Positions 32,907-43,610 of a stretch of 64,000 nt of DNA are shown piece after piece. The notes under the pieces were generated by a model, which was given only the letters and a program-made list of their open reading frames with translations, searched no databases and was not told the origin of the DNA. Origin of the DNA: Neopestalotiopsis rosae (lineage: Eukaryota > Ascomycota > Sordariomycetes > Amphisphaeriales > Sporocadaceae); NCBI GenBank assembly GCA_023078685.1, contig JALGAS010000008.1, positions 1,240,001-1,304,000 on the forward strand. Reading direction: 5' to 3'. Position 1 is the stretch's first letter. The number at the start of each line of letters is the position of its first letter. The position numbers were made by a program, and so were the translations under genes.

Positions 32907-34208
32907 ATGCCAGCGTGCGACAGGTGCACCGTCATCAAGGCGAAATGCGTGCGCGACCCTTCTCATGACAAATGTGAGCGTTGCCAACGTTTTCTCCACG
33001 CTTGCACATACCTCAAACCGGCAAAACCACGCGGCCGATTGAGCCACAAGCCTCGGCTGCCGATGAGGACTGGTGAGCTGATCTGGGCTCAAAACACTAC
33101 GTGGCCGTCCATGCGAAGCACCTTCCTGAGCCTGTCACCGCCCGAGATAGACTTGCTGCGAGCCATGACAGTGGTGACCGATGTCCCCAGTCCTTTTGCC
33201 ATTGCGCCGTCAAAGTTTCGCGAAGTTCAAGTGTCTATCAAGACTGAATTAGAGAGGTCTCCAGCTTTGCTACAGCGTCCACTTGTCGCACTTGCCAAGG
33301 CGCGCGACAGAACGATGAAGGGCCAGTCACTGCACAATGAAACCGATGTTTCCCGCATCAGTGAAGCGATGCGCTCGTTGCGAATTGTCGATCTCCACAA
33401 ATCTGAGCTACTGGCCAGCATCTTCATCCTTTGCAGATGTCTCGTGGACTACGAATTGATGCTCAATGGACGCTCTGCTCACATCATCTACCGCAACGTA
33501 TTGACGAGATTGAAAGAGATTCCTTCCTACGTCGGTTCAGGGGCGATATCGAGTCATGATGGCTTGTCCCTGGTCTGGATGGATGCGATGGAAAGCCTAC
33601 TTCGCCGTCGCGTTCCTGCGTTTCCCCCCTCGTCCATGAATGAGCACGACGACAATGTCTATGTTGATGGCTTTACTGGTGTCGCGAGGACACTGCTACC
33701 ACTGATCTATGAATCATGCCGCCTCAGAGCGCTCTCCAATGCGAATACTGTTGATTTCGGCCAAATCGGACAGGACATCACGGCTTGGAGGCCTGTATAT
33801 CCTGCGGAAGGGCTTAGTGCAGCTGAGATTGTCTTGCTCCGCACCCATGCCAACATGTACAAATTGGCACTGTTGTCGATAGTAAAGCAGTATCAGAACA
33901 CGGGTCCAGCTGAAACGGCAGATGCGATAGACATCTTACAGTACGCAAAGTTCTGTATCCAGGACGTCGGATATATCCCACCTTATACTATGGTACCCCT
34001 TTTCGTTGCTGGCTTGGAGCTCGAGGATGAAGATATGCGAGTTGAGTTACTCAAGTATATGGCTTCTACACCGGGTGCTTTCAAACACATACCATACATC
34101 CGGATGATTGAGTTTATGAAACATTTCTGGAGCTATCGAAAAGAAAACAATGAAGCAGACTGGCTGAAACTGCTGAATGAACTGCCAGCATTCAATATTA
34201 CACCATAA
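32907..34208 (+). CDS. Zn2Cys6-domain protein, second regulator
   Basis: A single exon gives 433 residues. The zinc cluster opens the protein: MPACDRCTVIKAKC, then DKCERCQRFLHAC, with C4, C7, C14, C23, C26 and C33 in spacing 2-6-8-2-6. This is a complete binuclear cluster, although the loop is longer than usual. The rest is helical and predicted cytosolic, with no clear fungal-specific transcription factor motif by eye; segments such as LLASIFILCRCLVDYELMLN suggest a hydrophobic core. It may be a pathway regulator for the dioxygenase genes to its right or the transporter to its left. It converges on the first dioxygenase gene, 317 nt away. Confidence 0.75.
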   Translation: MPACDRCTVIKAKCVRDPSHDKCERCQRFLHACTYLKPAKPRGRLSHKPRLPMRTGELIWAQNTTWPSMRSTFLSLSPPEIDLLRAMTVVTDVPSPFAIAPSKFREVQVSIKTELERSPALLQRPLVALAKARDRTMKGQSLHNETDVSRISEAMRSLRIVDLHKSELLASIFILCRCLVDYELMLNGRSAHIIYRNVLTRLKEIPSYVGSGAISSHDGLSLVWMDAMESLLRRRVPAFPPSSMNEHDDNVYVDGFTGVARTLLPLIYESCRLRALSNANTVDFGQIGQDITAWRPVYPAEGLSAAEIVLLRTHANMYKLALLSIVKQYQNTGPAETADAIDILQYAKFCIQDVGYIPPYTMVPLFVAGLELEDEDMRVELLKYMASTPGAFKHIPYIRMIEFMKHFWSYRKENNEADWLKLLNELPAFNITP

Positions 34209-34525
34209 GTTCGATCAGAAGGAAACTTCGAAAACGTCTCTGGGTCATCAGCAATCAAAAGTGTCACATCGTTTCAAGTCCAAAGCTATTGAAACGAATG
34301 GTAAAGATCGATTCGTCCAAGAAACATTCCCCGCGGATGTAGACACAAGCTATACGAAACATTTCTCTTTCTCTCTCCCCCTCCATTATCTAGGTTTCCC
34401 GGAAAACATTTTCGTTGAGGGCGGATTGGAAAAGTGCTCGCTCTTGTTGGCTATATGCCAAAGCGGCTCAATGTAAGCCAGCCAGGCACCGATACCCCAA
34501 TTGCACACTAGTTGAAGACCCTAAT
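34209..34525. other. Convergent intergenic, no gene
   Basis: Two open frames at 34177-34476 and 34415-34681 are chance readings. Only 3' flanks are expected here. Confidence 0.5.
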
Positions 34526-35611
34526 CTACTTGGTAGGAGCTCCAATGTAATCGTCTTGGCTAAAGTCAGTGGTGTTGACACCGCCTTGGGCTGTCAGATG
34601 CACAGCAGGCGTCACAGACACACTTTCGCTCATATTGATGCCCAAGGAAATCCACGCAAACAGACCGTCAGTCACGTCTGAGCCCAGGAAAGCATACTCA
34701 AAGAAAGGATCGGCACCATTGGCGACAGCATCCGGCAATATAACGTCGTCGGCATTCTCGACCAGTTCCTGAGTATTTGTCGAATAGGGCTCAATGGTGT
34801 CGATCAGGTCAATCAAGTCCTGATCAAAGTAAGACTGGCCGACGTGGCGCGCAGGGATATCAGTGTCGGGGGTCGCTGAGCCTATGAGGGTGTTGTTGCA
34901 CTTGTTGACCTTGACGTCCGTGTGGATCAGAACGTGTACGTGCGTGGCACGTCCGCTGTAATGGCCGGCAAAGACGGTCTCGAACTGCGCCACGCCATCG
35001 GCGTCCGTCTGCTGCAAGCCGCGCAGGAAAGTCTTGTTGATGTTGCCCTGATCCTGCCACCCGTCACCATTGCCATCGGCGACGACGCCGGAATAGACGC
35101 CGGTGGCGTTGCAGTGCCAGAGCTCCAGGTATACCTGGGGCACAGGTTCGCACGTGTCGACGTCGATGATCTGGTATTCGATCACGGTGTCGATGCCCTG
35201 TTGGTCCTCGCGGACGTCGCGGCGGATCTGTTCGCCCGAGATGTAGTAGGGACCTTGAGTGAGGTCAGGGGTCAAAAGGCAAGAACTGTTGGAAGCGAAC
35301 AACACGGCGGGGTCGGTCGAGGTCGTGTAGCCAAGAGCCGTCTCATTGTGGTTAGTCGCGAGGACGCTGTCGAGGTCCTTCTTGTGGAGGTCTCGCTTGA
35401 CGCGTGCCTTGTTGACGGTGTCCCATCGGCGGGCGACATTGCGGGCCTCAACACCGCGGGCCTTGAGCTTGTCGGCACAGTGGGAGAGGTCTCGGACTTG
35501 CTGGGTGGCACGGAAATCACGAATCATCTTGAGTTCTTCGTGGGCACCTCCGGGATGCGCTACCGCCGCCCCCAGAAGGGCCAAGCCAACGATTGTACTT
35601 TGAGCACGCAT
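34526..35611 (-). CDS. Secreted intradiol ring-cleavage dioxygenase
   Basis: A single exon encodes 361 residues with signal peptide MRAQSTIVGLALLGAAVAHP. The core fold starts near residue 115 (LLTPDLTQGPYYISGE), the usual entry motif of this fungal family. Iron ligands are visible: Tyr173 in GVYSG, Tyr218 in GHYSG, His224 and His226 in RATHVHV, the two-Tyr two-His set of non-heme Fe(III) enzymes that cleave catechol-type rings between the hydroxyls. LELWHCNATG precedes the first Tyr. Basic KR/RR sites around residues 61-85 suggest a removable propeptide. Secretion fits action on extracellular plant- or lignin-derived phenolics; the true substrate is not known. It is divergent from a second family member 1.2 kb away. 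Confidence 0.88.
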   Translation of the reverse strand: MRAQSTIVGLALLGAAVAHPGGAHEELKMIRDFRATQQVRDLSHCADKLKARGVEARNVARRWDTVNKARVKRDLHKKDLDSVLATNHNETALGYTTSTDPAVLFASNSSCLLTPDLTQGPYYISGEQIRRDVREDQQGIDTVIEYQIIDVDTCEPVPQVYLELWHCNATGVYSGVVADGNGDGWQDQGNINKTFLRGLQQTDADGVAQFETVFAGHYSGRATHVHVLIHTDVKVNKCNNTLIGSATPDTDIPARHVGQSYFDQDLIDLIDTIEPYSTNTQELVENADDVILPDAVANGADPFFEYAFLGSDVTDGLFAWISLGINMSESVSVTPAVHLTAQGGVNTTDFSQDDYIGAPTK

Positions 35612-36834
35612 CGCGAATAATAGTCAGGGCAGTATCCGTAGACTCGGGAGATGATATGCTCAGCTCGTGTTTGCGAATAATAGCTGTAGTGACTGCCTTG
35701 ACAGCGATATCTAGTGACTAGACGGGGCCGTTTGGAACTTTATATCCATGGCGAAGTCGGCATTTGTTATGTGCGATATGCACTTCGCGGCGTCGTTCCT
35801 GGGAGAACTGCCTGCATGGCATGCCCAATATGGAATGGGTATCTGGCAATTAGGGGCTCTCCAGCCGAGGTGACCGGCTGAGAACAATCGAGGGTCGTGT
35901 CTCTGAGCCTCAACTCGGAATCCTTGAAGTTCTGAGGGGCAGACCAACCATCGTTGACATGTTTTCATTACCCAACCAAGTCATTGGATGACGCGTACAC
36001 GGGCAAGCCAGACCGAACAGTGCCATACAGCAGATATTGCAAAGAGACACTCGTCCCCAAGACGACAAGAGCAATTGAAGTTACGAGCATCCAGGGATGA
36101 GAGACGATGCGCGACTCCACGGGAGCATAAGTGAGGCCCCCGCGAGCCTATGCGAAATAGAGAGCGTTTCCGTGGAGCCGCTAGAAGACAGACTGCCGGG
36201 TCCCGCCTGAAGAAATACGTACAACGGCCGAATATAATATTAAATCTGGAGTACATGACTGGCTCTTGTCAAGGGATCAGCGGTAGCTAAAGACTGACGC
36301 CTTGCCCGATTCGGCCTGTAAATGGCCGTCTTATCTTATCGCACGCCCAAAATACCAGTCCACCCTGCCAAGAACACAGAATCAGGAACATTTCAAGTGG
36401 ACGAGGGTCAATATCTTCGAAACTTGTTTATTGACAAAGTTCGTTACTCCTAAATTCCACTGGCATATTCGATCTTTGAAAGACTAGGCCGCGGCGATCG
36501 CCACGTAATCGACCCAAGTCACATTGCGTACATAAGACAATTACGGAGTCGCTCCATGCATTGCGTACTTGCTCGTCACAATCGTAGCCGACACTATCCG
36601 AGATGGGTTCGTTTCTCCAGGTTGTCCAGAGACCGGATTGTAAAAGATTTTGAAATGGTGAAGATAGATACATGTATCCGGCATGAGCTTTTGCCCGACT
36701 ACATATAATCTTGCGCGTCGGCGGCCAAGGACAACACGTTCTAGGCTGGCTACCACCACTGCCATACAGTTACTACTAGTCCTTTTTGAGTCCCAAGTCG
36801 TGCTTACTTCTTTTTGCTACTCCTCGAAGAAACC
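35612..36834. promoter_or_regulatory. Shared upstream region of two dioxygenase genes
   Basis: No gene is supported in these 1223 nt between divergent start codons. Short ORFs at 35711-35968, 35981-36256 and 36541-36765 lack domains. The layout allows a common control region. Confidence 0.5.
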
Positions 36835-37791
36835 ATGAGGCTGTCTGCCGTTGTTCTTACTGGCCTACTGGGCAGTGCTCTCGCACACGATGAGAACCTA
36901 TCCCCGGCCGAATTACAACGCCGCTCAGCGCTCTCCTCCCGCTGCGAGGCAAACGCTGCCAGCTTCAAGAAGAAGCGATATGAGCGCCGTACATCTAAGC
37001 GGTGGGCTGGATCTGGAAATACCACGTATCAGATCCATACCGAAGCTCCCTATTACGAGACGATCCAGAATGACACATGCGTTTTGTCGCCTATTGTGAC
37101 GGAAGGGCCTTACGTGTGGCCCCGCTCCGAGACCCTGCGTCAGGATATGACGGAGGATCAAGAAGGTGTGCCCGTCTGGCTTGACATTGGCGTGCTGAAC
37201 ATGGCTACTTGCGAGCCTCTCGAGGACGTCCTGCTGAGCTTCTGGCACTGCAATGCCACGGGGAGCTACTCCAGCTTCACCGGCCTGGACCCCAACACGG
37301 ACTTTGTCGAGCTCCTGTCGGAGCTAGGCCGCAACGTCAGCGACTTCGAGATCGGCGTCACTGACCTGCACACGGACGACACGACCTGGCTGCGCGGCAT
37401 GTGGCCGACGGACGCGCACGGCATGATGGAGATGAAGACCATCTTTCCCGGCTTCTACACGGGCCGTGCCATCCACATCCACGTGCAGGCATACACCGAC
37501 TGGACGCTACACGACAATGGCACCGTCTCGGCTGGCAATATCGTCTCGACGGGCCAGCTCTTCTTCAACGAGACGGTCTCGGCGCAGATCATGTCCCTCG
37601 AGCCCTATGCCTCGCACACCCAGATCAATCGCACGACTAATAGCGTCGATTCCATCTTTAGCTATGACGGCGGCTATAGCCCGGTGGTCAGTGTGGTGCC
37701 TGCGGATGGTGTTGACATTAGCAATGGCATGATTGGCTACATCACTATAGGTATTGACACCACTGCAGATGGTGTTGACAACAGTCAATAA
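36835..37791 (+). CDS. Secreted intradiol ring-cleavage dioxygenase, second copy
   Basis: A single exon gives 318 residues; I use the ATG at 36835 because a signal peptide (MRLSAVVLTGLLGSALAHD) starts there, rather than the in-frame ATG at 36814. The core entry is CVLSPIVTEGPYVWP (residues 82-96). Ligands: Tyr145 in GSYSSF, Tyr208 in GFYTG, His214 and His216 in RAIHIHV. It is a divergent paralogue of the leftward gene with low identity outside the ligand motifs and a longer insertion (about residues 150-185) before LRGMWPTDAHG. Basic KKKRYERRTSKR near residues 45-56 suggests propeptide removal. Third codon positions are very GC rich, more than in the neighbours. Confidence 0.87.
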   Translation: MRLSAVVLTGLLGSALAHDENLSPAELQRRSALSSRCEANAASFKKKRYERRTSKRWAGSGNTTYQIHTEAPYYETIQNDTCVLSPIVTEGPYVWPRSETLRQDMTEDQEGVPVWLDIGVLNMATCEPLEDVLLSFWHCNATGSYSSFTGLDPNTDFVELLSELGRNVSDFEIGVTDLHTDDTTWLRGMWPTDAHGMMEMKTIFPGFYTGRAIHIHVQAYTDWTLHDNGTVSAGNIVSTGQLFFNETVSAQIMSLEPYASHTQINRTTNSVDSIFSYDGGYSPVVSVVPADGVDISNGMIGYITIGIDTTADGVDNSQ

Positions 37792-40700
37792 TGTTCAGAC
37801 GCTTTTTTCTCTTCCTTGCTCCTTTCCATGGTCGGTGTGGCAATGTGATTATGTTGGTGCGGAGGAGCCAGTACTTGCCGTGGAAGCATGAGCGCTGGTT
37901 CCTGGTATGTCATATTATTCTGAGCCAGACCCAGCGGTATCGGGACATGTTGCTGTCTGTTGGCGGGGGACAAGCAGTCTCAGGCGTTATCTCCAGCATG
38001 TCTCGTGATTCTTCAATCGCTGGACCCTTTGAACTTCCCCTGCCTGTATTATAGCCAAACTCTTGAGTATGAGATACCAATACCGCCAGACCCGGCCTCC
38101 TTCGTCATTTCCCATCAGAAAGAGCCTAACCAAGGTCGCATCAGTTGCCGTGTATTTGAGACCTAAGCGATCTCTTGTGTACTTGTTCATACATCTTTTT
38201 CTTTATTGAGAAATGACATCCACCGCAAGCTGACCTCAATGGTTTTAGGATCTTTTACAGATGGATGTATCTAGCATACATTACAGCTAAACATATCAAT
38301 TCGTGAATTAACGAGTCCAGCTTCCACAGTCCAAAGGCATCGTGAATCCTTGTCGAGAGGATGGATCAGCGATGTACAGATTGGTGTACACTTCAGCTTC
38401 TCTCGGACAGTGGTGCCGGGCTTCTTAGGCAGGCACAACTTACAATCAATACAACATCTCTTACACAGCAAGCACGTTCGCAGAAGTGTCGAGGCGACAT
38501 CCCAATCAAATCACAGATTCCCAAATAGGTACTCATTTGCTTTGATGATTTCAGCTCCGACGCAAACACAATGACAGAAGCAAATGCACACATTGATCTC
38601 GCCAATAACAAGCTACAGTAGCGGAAGCCATTTTTCGAGGAGACGAGCTCATGACAGGCTTCGATAAAGAATCTCATTGAAAGTCCGTACAATCTTTCGC
38701 AATTTTTTGAAACCAAGCTGTCATATCCCTTCTTCGATGTCAACCGCAAAGAGATATCAACAGATCGTCCATATAAATTTGGGCTGCTCACGACGGAATG
38801 GACGCAGCCGCCGACGTGTAGTATTTACAGGTAATTGAATTCACTCTCACCTACTGCGATAATAGGCCCACTTTGCAAAATCACGGACACAACTACATGT
38901 TCGACTGTAGCCGACAAGGCGTCGTCGACGTAAACTGATCATCAAATCGCTTTTACGTGATAGGATAGGTGCAGTGCCTTGGATTCACGCGTTTGGATAC
39001 ACCAAGAAACGCATCATGCCCATGCTAATCTATGGCTTGAGGATTGCGGTAGATCCCGCCAGCGTCACTACAGGAGTCCGGTCTGGAGTAATCAACCATC
39101 AACGGGGATCTTAATGCATATTCAATGATGTCATCAAAGTGTCTTCGATATCGTCCACTTGAAATGTTCCTGATTCTGTGTTCTTGGCAGCCAAGCTTAT
39201 TTGGATCGTTGAACGAGCGATCAACGGAACCGGTACTGATGATATTGAAATGAGGAGCAATAAAAATTCTCTCGCAAACGAATACTCTATTCTGCGGTAC
39301 TTTCTACGGTTGTGGATACACAATGTAGTCGTTGGTTCCTTCCTTTTAATAAGCGACATGTCTTTATCGTTAGGGAATCAATAGAAAATCCGATAATCAT
39401 ATGGGAGACCTCGAACAGGAATTTTCCAGGGTTTCATGCACAATCAAATATAGCAATGAGTGATTCTTCCACTTAGAACCTCCTAGTCTATTCGATCACC
39501 ACAGGTATCGGATCCCATTCAATGGAAGTCACAAAGAGAAGAATCTAAGCACGAAATCTATGATCATTTCATGCATCTCTTGCAACGAGGCTCCGCCAGA
39601 ATTCGATTCGCAGAGCATACGATTACCGCGATGCACAACAAGAGATCGAAGCGGACAATATGGGCTGCCTCCCTATCTCTCTCTGTATGCCTCTCTAACT
39701 CCCCCGCCCTTAGTCCGGTGTCTCCTCTGATATGGAGTCGCGCCTCCATTCCCTCCGAGTCGCGAGCTTTTGCACTGCCATGACGAGATTTCAGGCGGAT
39801 CCGACATTGTGCTTCGGTAAACTATAGTACAGATGGAGAAGGAGAGAAATACATGGATATCACCTTACAAAGCAATTATATTACCGTTGCGGCGGTAGCC
39901 CGGAAAAGTGGAAACGCATGAACTGTGCCGTCAAAGAATATCCAGGAAAGATTTGTGGTTGGTCGGTTTCCACGTTGATCAATTGACTGAACGACTCTGC
40001 CTCTTTCCTGGCTCGCCTGACCTCTCTCTTTCAGGGACGGACCTTGGTCGGTCTGGTTGATCAGGCTGATCAACGGAGCGGCCCCGCCATGTCAGCGCGT
40101 CGTGTTCCCTCGGAGACGGTTTGCCTGTTCGTTGAGCATCACAGCCATTTCTTCTCATGTGATCAACATGTATCACAACGCCTCGAGTGTGAGCTCCAAT
40201 GTCATTGATATATAAGAGACGGCATATAGATCAGCGCAAATTCATTTTCTTGAAATGTCTGAGATATTCTCCATATATGACATCAGACGAAAACAAACAA
40301 AAGCCAGCTTACCCTGTTGCCTATTGTCAGATCAGAAGAAAACAGACTTGCTTTCTGAACACCGTGATCTTCAAGAAGATCATACCCGAGAAGCTTATTA
40401 TACAGCATCTCACAGATTACATGCAGATATATTGAAATCCCATTTCTGTTTTCAGCAAGTCTCTTTGAGCCCAAAAAAGCAAAGAAACACGCGCAATATG
40501 TCTCAGGTGACGATGTACGTGCTACGCGCAAGGTCTCAGTTCGAAGTAGAAATTCATCTAACACAGGGCTTTAAAAGCCCTTTAGTATGGAGAAAAAGCA
40601 ATATATTTCGTCGCTCCCCACATTCGCGGTGAAACATCTGAGAGACCACGCGGCGCGGTCTGTGGCTCTTCAAACAAGGACAACGTGGACTCACGACAAC

Positions 40701-40860
40701 GACTTATTTCTCATTGGGGATTCCTGTAAACAGGATGATTTCAATACTGAATGTTTTGCTTTCCAAAGATGCTTTTTGATCGCCCAGTCACGACCAGCAT
40801 GCCAAACCCGGGGATCTACGCACCGCACGGGAAGTTCTTTTTCTGTTTTGCTTTTGTTGC
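37792..40860. other. Intergenic, start of a gene-poor stretch
   Basis: About 3 kb with only short, overlapping ORFs on both strands. The largest, 38393-38791 minus (132 codons), has no domain and no clean start. I see no gene. The stretch is moderately AT rich. Confidence 0.5.
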
Positions 40861-40880
40861 TTTTCGTCTCCAGGAAATCC

Positions 40881-40951
40881 CGTCCCCTCAAATGCCCTCG
40901 TGGGCAGGACGTGGGAGAATCCAACCCGTCTTCTCGGTTCGTTGGATTCCC
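40881..40951. other. Two adjacent stem-loops, possible structured RNA
   Basis: The first is a nested hairpin: CGTCC (40881-40885) pairs with GGACG (40907-40911) outside TGCCC/GGGCA (40893-40897 / 40902-40906). The second pairs AATCCAAC (40918-40925) with GTTGGATT (40941-40948), extended outward by G-C pairs with one bulged A and inward by CCG/CGG (40926-40928 / 40935-40937) around a TCTTCT loop. Stems of this quality are unusual by chance but no family is recognised, and expression is unknown. Confidence 0.35.
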
Positions 40952-42510
40952 AAAGATTTTTGCTAATGTCAAATTCCATGTACCAAGCGTAACATTTTTC
41001 TAGTAGTCACTAATCACAAGCACCAACGGAGTAGACGATGGAGTAACGAGGCATAATTGTGCCTCAAGGTCTCACTCTAGAATCATTTAACGCCTATCTG
41101 AGGACTACACATACCAAGCCAAGCCTGACAAATCGAAACGTGAGATCTGGAAAGGGAAAAAAGCAAAGAAAGAAAAGAACTCTGTTTTTGCTTATATTAG
41201 AACAAATGTCTGAGACATGTTGCTGCTTTCTACCAAGACACCCAAGGCGACGGTTCAAAGGCATTGCGGAAAGATGTCTCCGGTCAAACCTTCTTTTTTT
41301 TTCTTCACATTCTGTGGCCAGCATGAAAAGCTGACAACAGCTGAGCAAGACCAAATCCGTTCCCAAGTTGCCGCCCCAAAGAGTCATCCTTAGGCGTGGC
41401 AAAGGAATCCAGGAACACTTGCTCACCGCCACCCACCCGAGCCACCCACCTTTGTCCCGGCGTTATCAGAGACAAACATTCACACTACGGAAAGTGGGAA
41501 AAAGGGTCCAAAGGACTATGGGAATGCCGATCAAAGTCGGGCTGTTCCTAACTCCCCGGTTCTGTCTCGAAGGAAAAGCGTGGCGATGCCATCAGTTAGC
41601 TGAGTTGCGAGCTGACCGGCACGGCTTAGGGCATGCATGAATAGCATGAATAGGATTGCTTCCTAATCACTATTCCATCATGACCGCATCCGCGCCGTCA
41701 AAGGTTGGGCATTAGCCCAAAAACAAAAAACCCAGGGGTCACAGCCGCCGACGTTGAATGGTGATCAAAGTCAACACTACCACACACCCCAATACCATGC
41801 AGCATGATAGCCCTAGGGCCTAAAAAGATTGACCAGCGGAAGCCATATGCCGGACCAGGGAACACTGTCTATGATTGTTCCAATTTGGAACGAACGCAAA
41901 AAAAAAAAAAACCATTTGGCATGTTACGTGAGAAAGCAAAAGCAGGTGGGTCGGGCCGACATCCAAAAGAGATCATCGGTTGCAATAAGGCTGAGCAACT
42001 GTAGGGTATGTAGGAAGGGTACCATATACCAAATAAGCAGCAGAGCCAATTTCGGACCCCAATGTTGCATGGAAAAGAGATGATAGGGTGTCAAGGGGGA
42101 CGGACACAAGAGAAAGAAAGAAGAAAATGGAAGTTCGAGTAGTTAATGTGCATTGACACATGCTGCCTACTAGTCCCCGAATCATCCATGAATCCATGAT
42201 ACCTGCATTGCCAGAAATGAGTCTAGGTACGGCAGTCGCAGCGTCGACATGGAAAGCTGGAGAGGAGTACCGTACCTAACTATTGTAGTATGTAATATCG
42301 CAAGTCCGGGAATCCGGGCACCCATCCAATAGTGGATGGGGGGACATGGGCAAACATTGCAAAGATGCGCGCCGCGCTTGTCCAAGACTAGATTGATAAG
42401 TCTGTTGTCTTTTTCTTTTCGGGGATTGTATGAACTTGTTCTACGGCGGTTCGGTCTTATCCGGCGACAGAATCGTACTTTACAGACAGACTGGAATTCT
42501 ATTCCATCGT

Positions 42511-42561
42511 GGCTGTCGCCGTCGTTTGTTGTTCGTCGCCGTCGCTGTCGCTGTCGCCAGT
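42511..42561 (+). repeat. Imperfect GTCGCY hexamer repeat
   Basis: About 50 nt consist of TGTCGCCGTCGTTTGTTGTT then CGTCGCCGTCGCTGTCGCTG and so on, a diverged (GTCGCY)n / (GTCGTY)n run. It encodes no recognisable protein in context. Confidence 0.6.
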
Positions 42562-43575
42562 GCTCAGGTACTTCTGCCAGCCTATGGCGCGCCAACAAAC
42601 TTTCCTTCTCTCTCTGTGTGTAGTGTGTCTCTGCTATTTTTTTCTGAGGCGAAGCAATTAAGGTAGGTCAGATAGAATTTGAGCCAATCCCAGCAAGGCT
42701 ACTAGCCTGTCTAGTTTTATCCTGGGTACCTCCGAGTCTCCTTTCCCCAGGGGGGCCTCGGGGGAGCATTTGGAGGGGGTCAGGCCAGGCCAAGACAAGC
42801 GGTAGCGTAGGTGGCTCTCTTTCACTCACAGTGACAATCGATGCTAGATACTTCTTGGGTGTAGTGCGGAAGAGAACCGTTTGCCCAACAACTGGGATTA
42901 ACGTTGCGGATGGCGGCAATCCGTCCTGGAAATTTAGAGGCTTGTTTACTATGGATGACAGGAGCGGCTAGGAGGTTACTAGCGCAGGTAGATAGCCTAT
43001 TCGACTGTCGATGACCTATTACCTTACCCTTTTACCAGGTACACTGGCTGCCCGGCTGCTGATGCTCATGCCATGTACTTCTACGGGGATCTCGGGCGGA
43101 GTGAAATAAAAGCGCGATTGTAAAGCTTGCACCCATACCTAGTGTACACTACTTGTGTACAACAGATAGCAGGTGTGTAGCGGGTGTCCAGGATTGATTG
43201 CACGAAACGGGGCTGCTTCTAAAGCCAAGTCAATTCTGTCAACAAGGGTAACAGAATACCGAATACTCCATACCTGGCCGGCATCAACGGGCAAGGTGAC
43301 AGGAGATAGACAAAGGACGTCTGGGGGAAAAGGGGAAATTGTTACAGAAACGAACGACAATTGGTTGGTTTCCGATTGAGAAATCTGCAAAGAGATGGAT
43401 GGCAATATTTTGATATGGGATTTCCACATTGTACACGGAGTTCCTTTGCGAGCTGCTAACCTTGCCATGCCATGACAGCCAGCAGTCTGACAGGGGGCCT
43501 GAGCTTTGGACGTTGCGATATGGCCAGAAGAGGAGGTAGTACCGTACGTGTGTGGTATGGACCTACTGTGTGCGA

Positions 43576-43610
43576 TAGGTAGGTAGGAGGTAGGGAGACA
43601 GGTCAGGTAG
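43576..43610 (+). repeat. TAGG-rich microsatellite
   Basis: The run reads TAGGTAGGTAGGAGGTAGGG followed by GACAGGTCAGGTAGG. The same TAGGTA/TACCTA word occurs many times over 42-56 kb (for example near 44705, 47958, 52382 and 54236) and around 14878. Confidence 0.65.

Noticed and set aside
34922..35620. 232-codon plus-strand ORF over the first dioxygenase
   Set aside because: Antisense to a clear signal-peptide enzyme with all iron ligands; a GC-driven shadow.
40255..41003. Two overlapping plus-strand ORFs of 125 and 138 codons
   Set aside because: Different frames, no domain, and the second covers the stem-loops, whose composition explains the open frame.
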